A DNA stretch of 10,102 nt from an uncultured Lachnospiraceae bacterium (GTDB taxonomy: Bacteria; Bacillota; Clostridia; Lachnospirales; Lachnospiraceae), in the NCBI GenBank assembly GCA_900313435.1, contig OMRF01000228.1:1-10102 (forward strand), read 5' to 3'. Positions 1 through 5,820 of this stretch are shown piece by piece. A program made the position numbers and the translations under genes. Numbering within the stretch: the first letter of the stretch is position 1; each line of letters opens with the position of its first letter. Below the pieces are notes generated by a model that worked only from the letters and a program-made list of their open reading frames with translations, ran no database searches and was not told the DNA's origin.

Positions 1-798
1 AGCAAAGTGATCTGGGACGACCTTATTTACAGGCGCAAGCAGGCCATATCGATGGAAAGCGCCAGAGAAAACTTCCTGACGAAGCACTGCAATATCATTT
101 ATGCCGGAGCAGGAAGCGAGACTTACATCGATGTAAAGGCCGTGCAGAAATGTAAGACCAAGGACATTGACTGGACAGGCCGTGAGGTCTGGGTGGGTGT
201 AGACCTTTCAATGTCTGGTGATAATACTTCCGTTTCCTTCGTGTCGGAGGAAAACGGTGTGATCTTCGCTGATAGCTTTGCATTTATCCCTGAGGGCCGC
301 ATCGATGAAAAGAATAAATTCGAGAAGATAGACTACCGGCGTTACATAGAAGGTGGTAAATGCATAGCCTGCGGAGATCTGACCATAGGTTACGATGTAG
401 TCGAACAGTTTGTGTTCGATCTGGAAGAAAAATTCGGGGTTAAGGTCATCGCGATCGGGTTCGATCGGTATAACGCGATGAGCTCCGCTCAGAAGTGGGA
501 CCAGAAGTATACCACGGTGGAAATTAAGCAGCATTCATCGGTGCTACATCCACCAACAAAATTATTGTATGAGACCATTATGGACCAGAATTTTAGGTAT
601 ACGGAAAATCCTCTACTGGAGATCAATTTCCAGAATGCAAGATGTACTTTTGATACAAATTTGAACCGGTATGTGAACAAAAAGAAGTCCAACGGCAAGG
701 TGGATATGGTAGTGAGCCTTATCAATGCGCTGTATCTGCTCCAGCAGGACAGGCTATTAAACTACAGCGGGTTCGTTGCCCAGCTGATAGAGGTATGA
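1..798 (+). CDS. Phage terminase large subunit, C-terminal nuclease part (5' end outside window)
   Basis: This is the DNA-packaging motor subunit that cuts concatemeric phage DNA and pumps it into the procapsid through the portal. The reading frame is open from base 1, so the gene starts upstream and the N-terminal ATPase domain (Walker motifs) is missing here. What remains looks like the RNase H-fold nuclease domain. Numbering from the GTG at 7, there is a VGVDLSMSGD segment (Asp66, Asp72), a GFDRYNA segment (Asp153) and a C-terminal KVDMVVSLINAL segment (Asp233). These are the places where the family carries its metal-binding acidic residues. The stop at 796-798 is one base before the portal start, as expected for a terminase-portal pair. 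The family call (Terminase_1 type) is from recognition of these motifs. The small subunit is presumably upstream. Confidence 0.93.
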   Translation, partial: SKVIWDDLIYRRKQAISMESARENFLTKHCNIIYAGAGSETYIDVKAVQKCKTKDIDWTGREVWVGVDLSMSGDNTSVSFVSEENGVIFADSFAFIPEGRIDEKNKFEKIDYRRYIEGGKCIACGDLTIGYDVVEQFVFDLEEKFGVKVIAIGFDRYNAMSSAQKWDQKYTTVEIKQHSSVLHPPTKLLYETIMDQNFRYTENPLLEINFQNARCTFDTNLNRYVNKKKSNGKVDMVVSLINALYLLQQDRLLNYSGFVAQLIEV

Positions 799-799
799 G

Positions 800-2014
800 A
801 TGAACGCATGGGACAAGATGCTTAATGGAATATGGAACCAGACAGATCCTCAGGCTAATAGTTCGGTGACATTGGATGATGTGTTGCTCCGGGCGATGTT
901 CAATGGCGAAAAATTGAGCCGTGAGCAGGTAATGGCTATCCCTGAGGTGGCTGCAGATGTTGATCTGATATCGAATACCTTCGCTCTCATACCGTGCAAG
1001 TTGTACCGGAGAGAGGGTGACAGCGTAGTTGAGGTCGAAAATGACCCGAGAGTTGACCTTCTTAACGTGGATCCGCGAGACACACTCGACGCATTCCAGT
1101 TCAAAAAGGCCATGTGCACCGACTATTTTGTGGGCGCAAATGGCGGAGGATACGCATATATCAGCCGAGACAGGAACAATGTGAAGGCTCTTCACTACGT
1201 TAAGTCCGAGGATGTGACTATCTGGTGTAATGATGATCCGATTTTTAAGAATTACTGGATCTATGTTAACGCTGAGAAGTACGAGAAGACCGATTTCCTT
1301 AAACTTCTCCGGAACACCCGCAACGGATGGGATGGAGAGAGCATAATCAGCGAAGTCAACGATGCAATGCAGGCGGCTTATGGGCTCTTAAAACTGCAGA
1401 TTGCTCTGGCGACCAAGGGCGGAAATAAAAAAGGCTTCCTTCTCAGTAAAAAGAGGCTTGGCAAGGAAGAAATCCTGGCTTTAAAGAATACCTGGAGTTC
1501 ACTTTACAGTAATAGCTCGGATAACATCCCGATCTTGAACGAGGGGCTGGATTTTAAGGAGACATCCTCCAGCCCGATGGAGTTGCAGCTGAATCAGTGC
1601 AAGACGACGCTCAATAAAGAGATAGATTCCATCTTCCACATCTCTGATGACAGGGAAGATTTTGTGAGAAAAGCAATCCTGCCCATTGGAAACGCATTTG
1701 AGACGGCTCTGAACAGAGATCTGCTCCTTGAAAAAGAGAAAAAGACATATTTCTGGCAGTTGGATTATTCAGAACTTATCAAGGCTTCCATGAAGGAACG
1801 CTATGAGGCGTACCGGTCAGCCAAAGAAGCGGGCTGGCTCATGATAAATGAGATCCGCGAGATGGAAAATCTCGAAAAGGTCGAGGGCATGGATGTCCTG
1901 AATGTAGGTCTGGGAGCTGCGCTTTATAACACGGATGACGGTACTTTCTATGTTCCTAATACGGACACGGCAAAGAACCGTGAGGATAAGGAGGAAAACA
2001 ATGAAGAACCATAA
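800..2014 (+). CDS. Phage portal protein (HK97/SPP1-like, Phage_portal family)
   Basis: This is the dodecameric ring at the capsid vertex that serves as the DNA channel, the terminase dock and the head-tail joining site. At 404 residues it is about the usual length for the HK97 portal family. Visible family features are an N-terminal segment reading IPEVAADVDLISNTFALIPC (residues 48-66), a central GWDGESIISEVNDAMQAAYG helix (176-195), a KGFLLSKKRLGKEE stretch (211-224) leading to the stem region, and a late ERYEAYRSAKEAGWLMINEI helix (333-352) followed by LEKVEGMD, typical of the portal C-terminal helices. The end is a charged, probably disordered tail. The start ATG at 800 follows GAGGT at 790-794 and sits just after the terminase stop. 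The last 14 bases overlap the protease gene, whose ribosome binding site lies inside the portal coding sequence. Confidence 0.95.
   Translation: MNAWDKMLNGIWNQTDPQANSSVTLDDVLLRAMFNGEKLSREQVMAIPEVAADVDLISNTFALIPCKLYRREGDSVVEVENDPRVDLLNVDPRDTLDAFQFKKAMCTDYFVGANGGGYAYISRDRNNVKALHYVKSEDVTIWCNDDPIFKNYWIYVNAEKYEKTDFLKLLRNTRNGWDGESIISEVNDAMQAAYGLLKLQIALATKGGNKKGFLLSKKRLGKEEILALKNTWSSLYSNSSDNIPILNEGLDFKETSSSPMELQLNQCKTTLNKEIDSIFHISDDREDFVRKAILPIGNAFETALNRDLLLEKEKKTYFWQLDYSELIKASMKERYEAYRSAKEAGWLMINEIREMENLEKVEGMDVLNVGLGAALYNTDDGTFYVPNTDTAKNREDKEENNEEP
1988..1994 (+). promoter_or_regulatory. Ribosome binding site for the maturation protease, inside the portal gene
   Basis: AAGGAGG lies 6 bases before the ATG at 2001. 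It decides the protease start: the frame is open further upstream (a possible start near 1935), but only this ATG has a good Shine-Dalgarno sequence, and the protein similarity also begins here. Confidence 0.8.
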
Positions 2015-2714
2015 TGTATATCTCTATGACGAGATCGTCACGGAGAAGTATACCGACTGGGACGGGGTAGAACATGGATTTACTCCAAACGACATGTCCG
2101 GTGCTCTGGCCGATGCCGAGGAGGGCGATACGGTCAATATCCTCGTGAACTCACCCGGAGGCTCGGTGTTCGCTGCGGTTGCCATGACATCCGAGATCAA
2201 GCGGGCAAAGGACAGAGGCGTGACAGTTAATGCCATCGTAGACGGTATGGCGGCAAGCGCTGCTTCATTCCTGATCATGGCCTGCACGGATGTGTGTATG
2301 TATGACGGGACCATGCTGATGGTGCATAAGCCCATGTCTATCGCTATTGGAAATGCAAACGACTTCCTGAAGGCTGCCGAGGATCTGGAGGCCATCGAGA
2401 ACGGAACATGCATGCCGATATACCGTTCTAAGCTGAAGGCTGACGAGGAGGAGCTTAAGGCCCTGATCGCAAATGAGACCTGGCTTTCCGCAAGGGAGGC
2501 TCAGAGGATCTTTGATCTGACGATTATTGACGAGCATAAGGATGTGAAGAATGTTCTTACATCTTCCATCGTTGCTAAATATGGCTTCAGGCACACGCCT
2601 GAGAGTCTACTGAAGACTCCCGAGGCGACGAGGGAGCCGAAGGTAACCCAGAGTGTACCTGTTGACCTTTCGGAATACAGGGAAAGAATTTGTGCAATAG
2701 GAGGTACAAAATGA
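2001..2714 (+). CDS. ClpP-like head maturation protease
   Basis: This is a serine protease of the ClpP fold that, by family knowledge, trims the N-terminal part of the capsid protein during procapsid maturation. The 237-residue product has the oxyanion-region motif NSPGGSVF (residues 50-57), the nucleophile in GMAASAASF (Ser86 by alignment to ClpP), and the catalytic histidine in MLMVHKPM (His109). The third triad position falls in NETWLSA, where a glutamate (Glu159) stands in the place of the ClpP aspartate; NETW-like motifs are common in phage members. The gene sits between portal and capsid, the standard place for a head protease. Its stop overlaps the capsid start as ATGA (2711-2714), suggesting translational coupling. 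The C-terminal 55 or so residues beyond the fold are variable and could contact the capsid precursor (inference). Confidence 0.93.
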   Translation: MKNHNVYLYDEIVTEKYTDWDGVEHGFTPNDMSGALADAEEGDTVNILVNSPGGSVFAAVAMTSEIKRAKDRGVTVNAIVDGMAASAASFLIMACTDVCMYDGTMLMVHKPMSIAIGNANDFLKAAEDLEAIENGTCMPIYRSKLKADEEELKALIANETWLSAREAQRIFDLTIIDEHKDVKNVLTSSIVAKYGFRHTPESLLKTPEATREPKVTQSVPVDLSEYRERICAIGGTK

Positions 2715-3856
2715 ACAAGAAGGAGATCACAGAAATGATCAACGACCTCAGAGATCAGATGACTCAGATCGTTGATACCGCGACTGCCGAGAACCGCCTG
2801 CTCACAGATGATGAGAATAAGCAGTTTTCAAGCCTTGAGGCTCAGGCTAAGAACGCGGAGGCAACACTGGCCAACATGGAGAAGATCGAGAACATGCAGC
2901 GTGTTCACATCGCTACTCCCATGAGCCAGGAGGAGAAGGATGTAAAGGATTTTGCGGACTTCATCCGTCACGGCGTTACTCAGGAAGATTCCAACATCAC
3001 CAAAGGTGACAACGGTGCGATCATTCCTGAGACTATCGCAAGAAGAGTTATCGATAAGGTTATCGACATCTCTCCCGTATTTGCGAGAGCTCACAGATAC
3101 AATGTTAAGGGAACTCTTGATCTTCCCTACATCGCTGATGGCGATAATGACATTGCGATGGCATTCCATGATGAGTTCGTTGACCTTGAGTCCACAGCTC
3201 TTAAGATCTCAAGCATTCAGCTTACCGGATATCTGGCAGGCGTGTTCACAAAGATCTCCAAGTCTTTGCTGAATAACACCGATATCGCTCTTGCGAACAT
3301 CGTTGTTGACGAGATGGCTCGTGCCGTTGCTCTCTTCTATGAGGACAACATTTTCCATGGCCACACACCTGCAGGTGCTTCCGCTATGACAGTTGAGGGA
3401 ATCACTCAGGCTACACAGGTTATCGAGACAGCTGCAGCCAGCGCATTTACCGCTGACGAGCTCATCACACTTGTAGATACCCTTAAGACTCCCTTCCAGA
3501 AGAATGCATGCTTCATCATGGCTCCCGCTACTCTTACAGCGATCCGCAAGATGAAGTACAACACCGGAGAGTATCTGGTAAATCCTGACTTCAGGACAGG
3601 ATTCGGTACTACCATTCTTGGTAAGCCCGTATTCGTTTCCGATCAGATGGATGCCGCTACCGCAGGTAACAAGTGCATCGTTTACGCTGACTTTGGCGAG
3701 GCTCTTGCCGTTAAGATGGTTGAGGAGTTCCAGCTCCAGGCACTCAAGGAGAAGTTTGCGCTTCAGCACGCAGTTGGTTATGTTGGCTGGACTGAGTTTG
3801 ATGCTAAGATCCAGAACCAGCAGGCTATCGCAGTGCTCAAGATGAAGAACTCTTGA
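2711..3856 (+). CDS. Major capsid protein, HK97 fold (Phage_capsid family)
   Basis: This is the main shell protein of the icosahedral head, 381 residues. Residues about 1-65 are charged and predicted helical or coiled-coil, matching the delta domain that acts as a built-in scaffold in HK97; no separate scaffold gene exists here. The cleavage site used by the upstream protease probably lies around residues 80-100, before the conserved NGAIIPETIARRVID segment (101-115) where the mature shell domain begins. Later family features include LKISSIQLTGYLAGVFTKIS, a central A-domain stretch with ACFIMAPATLTAIRKMK, and a GTTILGKPVFVSDQM segment. The start at 2711 has AGGAGG at 2699-2704. Codon use is strikingly biased (no ATA isoleucine codon and one AAA against many AAG lysine codons), consistent with very high expression. 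It overlaps the next gene by one base. Confidence 0.96.
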   Translation: MNKKEITEMINDLRDQMTQIVDTATAENRLLTDDENKQFSSLEAQAKNAEATLANMEKIENMQRVHIATPMSQEEKDVKDFADFIRHGVTQEDSNITKGDNGAIIPETIARRVIDKVIDISPVFARAHRYNVKGTLDLPYIADGDNDIAMAFHDEFVDLESTALKISSIQLTGYLAGVFTKISKSLLNNTDIALANIVVDEMARAVALFYEDNIFHGHTPAGASAMTVEGITQATQVIETAAASAFTADELITLVDTLKTPFQKNACFIMAPATLTAIRKMKYNTGEYLVNPDFRTGFGTTILGKPVFVSDQMDAATAGNKCIVYADFGEALAVKMVEEFQLQALKEKFALQHAVGYVGWTEFDAKIQNQQAIAVLKMKNS

Positions 3857-4089
3857 TGAAAGCCGAGGTACTGACTTCTTTTAGTGGTACCCTGGTAGGC
3901 ACCCGTGGGCAGGAGATCGACATAGCGGATGAGGCTGTGTTCAAGGATCTCCTGCAGGCGGGCTATATCAAGCCCGTGAAGGGAAAAACCGAGGCAAAGG
4001 CTGATGCCAAGGCCGAGGAAAAGCCTGAGGGTAAAGCTAAGGAGGCAAAGAATGAAGGTAAGCGAGCTAAATCCAAAAAGAGTAGCTGA
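3856..4089 (+). CDS. Small conserved-type phage protein with lysine/alanine/glutamate-rich tail, unknown function
   Basis: The 77-residue protein has two parts. Residues 1-40 form a compact segment (LTSFSGTLVGTRGQEIDIAD, then a helix ending LLQAGYIKPV) that resembles small proteins often found just after capsid genes in Clostridia phages; their role is not known to me. Residues 43-77 are almost entirely K, A, E, G and S and are probably disordered. The ATG at 3856 overlaps the capsid stop (TGATG), so translation is likely coupled; no strong Shine-Dalgarno sequence is visible, and TTG at 3853 is a less likely start. The last 38 bases overlap the next gene in another frame, and its tail codons contain that gene's ribosome binding site. 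A head-associated or DNA-contacting role is possible from position and charge only. Confidence 0.75.
   Translation: MKAEVLTSFSGTLVGTRGQEIDIADEAVFKDLLQAGYIKPVKGKTEAKADAKAEEKPEGKAKEAKNEGKRAKSKKSS
4039..4045 (+). promoter_or_regulatory. Ribosome binding site for the gp6-like connector
   Basis: AAGGAGG, 6 bases before the ATG at 4052. It places the connector start at 4052 rather than at the upstream in-frame ATG at 4004, whose product would begin with an arginine-rich stretch unlike the family. Confidence 0.8.
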
Positions 4090-4471
4090 TTATATCAGGG
4101 TTGACTACGATGCCCCCGAGACGGAAATGCCCGTGAGGGAGGACTATGAGACCGAGGAAGAGTATGAAGCGGCTCTTGCTCAGTGGAAGGCTGAAAATGC
4201 CGACTACTTAAATCTCATGGAAGAAGTCAAAATGCTCATGGATGCGGCGAGCGCCAACATTCAAAAGAGGACAGGTCGTCCCAAGGAATATGTGGAAGAA
4301 AACGAGGATCTGACGTATCCATATCTGGCAATGGTCGGAGAAATGTGGGAAAACAGACAGATCCGAGGCGAAAAGGGCGCTTATGTGAATGATTTCGCAC
4401 TTGGCGCAGTCGATGCTCATGCGGTCAACCTTATTCCGGGAGAAGCTGAGAGCATACTTTACGGAGATTGA
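4052..4471 (+). CDS. Head-tail connector protein, HK97 gp6-like (Phage_connect family)
   Basis: This protein forms the ring attached beneath the portal in the neck of the virion. The 139-residue protein starts MKVSELNPKRVADYIRVDY, the usual first helices of gp6-like connectors, and continues with a long helix EVKMLMDAASANIQKRTGRP (residues 58-77) and an aromatic helix LTYPYLAMVGEMWENRQ (87-103), both typical of the family. Between the first and second parts lies an extra acidic segment, about residues 20-52, rich in E, D, Y and A (for example YETEEEYEAALAQW), longer than the short loop I expect there. The C-terminal part after NRQ ends in a short acidic tail. It overlaps the preceding gene by 38 bases, and the next gene starts 2 bases after its stop. 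Confidence 0.85.
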   Translation: MKVSELNPKRVADYIRVDYDAPETEMPVREDYETEEEYEAALAQWKAENADYLNLMEEVKMLMDAASANIQKRTGRPKEYVEENEDLTYPYLAMVGEMWENRQIRGEKGAYVNDFALGAVDAHAVNLIPGEAESILYGD

Positions 4472-4472
4472 T

Positions 4473-4811
4473 ATGTTAAGTATCGGGAAATTAAACCACA
4501 AGATCACATTCCAGAAACGGACACCTGAGCTGGATGAGCTGGGGCAGGAACATCTCGACTCATTCACTGATTACAAGACAGTGTGGGCTACCATCCATCC
4601 CCTGAGGGGAAAAGAATACTGGGATGCCCGGCGCGTGAGGGCGGACGAGATCTTTAAGATCACCATAAGGTATGTCCCGTGGGTTACTGAGGATATGAGA
4701 ATCCGTTACAAAGACAGATTTTACAATATCACTTCAGTGGCTGATGCGGATATCAGGGGTGAATTTCTTGAGATCTACGCTACCGAGTACGCAAATACAC
4801 ACAGGGAGTAG
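4473..4811 (+). CDS. Head closure / head-tail adaptor protein (SPP1 gp16-like, Phage_head_tail joining family)
   Basis: The 112-residue protein matches the small beta-barrel head-completion proteins that plug the connector after DNA packaging and give the tail its docking surface. The N-terminus, MLSIGKLNHKITFQKRTPEL, has the family's typical short leader followed by a first strand of the form 'hxIxFQKR'. Further matches are VWATIHPLRGKEYWDARRV, the I-R-Y turn before DEDMR-like WVTEDMRIRYKDRFYNI, and a final strand FLEIYATEY. The start at 4473 has GGAG at 4463-4466; the frame is open upstream, but that part overlaps the connector and has no ribosome binding site. The gene order connector, closure, gp10-like, tail terminator is the standard neck order. 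Confidence 0.88.
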   Translation: MLSIGKLNHKITFQKRTPELDELGQEHLDSFTDYKTVWATIHPLRGKEYWDARRVRADEIFKITIRYVPWVTEDMRIRYKDRFYNITSVADADIRGEFLEIYATEYANTHRE

Positions 4812-4813
4812 AT

Positions 4814-5323
4814 ATGAGCAGGGTATACAGGATATCAACAAACGCTACCGTGACCATTACGGGCATGGAAGAGCTGGAGCAGAAGATGAGAGCTGCTGTA
4901 AAAGTATATCCTGATATCACTTATGAAGTCGTGAGGAAGTGCGGCGAAAAACTTAAGAAGGACCTGAAAGAAGAGACCGATGCTGCAGGCGTTGGTGTGA
5001 TCACAGGGAACCTTAAGGCCGGATATTCCACGAGAGTCCCGAGTAATCGGACAGGAATGGATGTGGCTTCGTATCTCATGGCGGAAACGAAGAAAAATCC
5101 ACACTTCCATCTGATTGAACATGGACACCGGATGGTGCCCAGAGGGCCTGCAAAAAGACCAGGCGTACAGAAGGATAAATCCAATAAGGCCAAAGAGGGA
5201 ACCGGCGGCCGCGGGGTTGCCGGATACCACATGGCTGAAAAAGCCATATCTGAATACGCTCCCAAACATCCAAAGTTTGCCATGGAAGCAATGGAAAAGA
5301 TATTAAGCAGGGCAGGATTATGA
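4814..5323 (+). CDS. HK97 gp10-like neck/tail-completion protein
   Basis: The 169-residue protein resembles the HK97 gp10 family, small neck or tail-completion proteins encoded between the closure and tail-terminator genes. Family traits visible are an N-terminal strand and helix (ITGMEELEQKMRAAVKVYPD, residues 15-34), a long helix with KCGEKLKKDLKEET (42-55), the ITGNLKAGYS motif (63-72) corresponding to the 'TGxLxxS' motif, and HLIEHGHRMV (99-108), corresponding to the usual 'xxxVExGTxxxxa' position. The C-terminal part, with AGYHMAEKAISEY and HPKFAMEAMEKIL, is helical. Residues 109-137 are rich in basic residues, glycine and proline and are likely a flexible loop. The start at 4814 has GGGAG at 4806-4810 close by, and the stop overlaps the next start as ATGA. 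Confidence 0.85.
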   Translation: MSRVYRISTNATVTITGMEELEQKMRAAVKVYPDITYEVVRKCGEKLKKDLKEETDAAGVGVITGNLKAGYSTRVPSNRTGMDVASYLMAETKKNPHFHLIEHGHRMVPRGPAKRPGVQKDKSNKAKEGTGGRGVAGYHMAEKAISEYAPKHPKFAMEAMEKILSRAGL

Positions 5324-5820
5324 TATCAGACATCACTTTAAAAACGGCGATAAATGCCATCATAAGGGAGACCTTCCCAAAGTGCCACCTTTATGGACAG
5401 GGTGATGTGGAGGGATACAAATATCCTGCAATATGGCATGAGCTCCGACTGTCTGAGATGAAGGATGCCACGCTGAATACGGTCCAGAAGACCTATATGT
5501 CAGTGATCCAATATATCCCGGAAGAGCACAGATCGGAAGCTGATGATCTTAGATTTTATAAAGTATTTCGAGATGCGATGTGCTGCGTCGATGACCGGAA
5601 CAGATCGCGGAAGATGTGCTTTAAGGTAACTGATGATGATGACGAAAGCGACCGATATATCAAGATCGACTCCATGTCGAACGGATATGTCGGAGAGTCG
5701 CTCGACATCTTCGAGATCAACTTCACTTATTCGTTCTACGACTTCAAGGCGGCAGTTAATCCTGAGCCTATCATCGAGGATGTTGATGTTGAAGTTGAAG
5801 TTAAAGAAAGGAGTTCATAA
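5320..5820 (+). CDS. Tail terminator / tail completion protein (DUF6838-like)
   Basis: The 166-residue protein is of the type placed between the gp10-like gene and the sheath in contractile phages of Clostridia, which I recognise as a tail-terminator family (DUF6838-like). It caps the finished tail and joins it to the head. The N-terminal part, with TLKTAINAIIRETFP and the motif YKYPAIWHELRLSEM, and the later KTYMSVIQYIPEE fit this group. The middle has DDRNRSRKMCFKVTDDDD and the end has SLDIFEINFTYSFYDF, a terminal beta strand. The C-terminal tail is acidic with alternating D/E and V, encoded by near-repeated GTTGAW hexamers. The ATG at 5320 overlaps the previous stop (ATGA), and only a weak, closely spaced AGGA precedes it, so translation may depend on coupling. 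Confidence 0.78.
   Translation: MISDITLKTAINAIIRETFPKCHLYGQGDVEGYKYPAIWHELRLSEMKDATLNTVQKTYMSVIQYIPEEHRSEADDLRFYKVFRDAMCCVDDRNRSRKMCFKVTDDDDESDRYIKIDSMSNGYVGESLDIFEINFTYSFYDFKAAVNPEPIIEDVDVEVEVKERSS

Noticed and set aside
1427..1433. AAAAAAG in the portal gene as a second frameshift site
   Set aside because: The frame reads AAA AAA GGC, so the heptamer is not in the A AAA AAG phase, and no conserved alternative frame follows.
4004..4051. Upstream ATG at 4004 for the gp6-like connector
   Set aside because: It has no Shine-Dalgarno sequence, would add an arginine-rich leader foreign to the family, and lies within the lysine-rich tail codons of the preceding gene.
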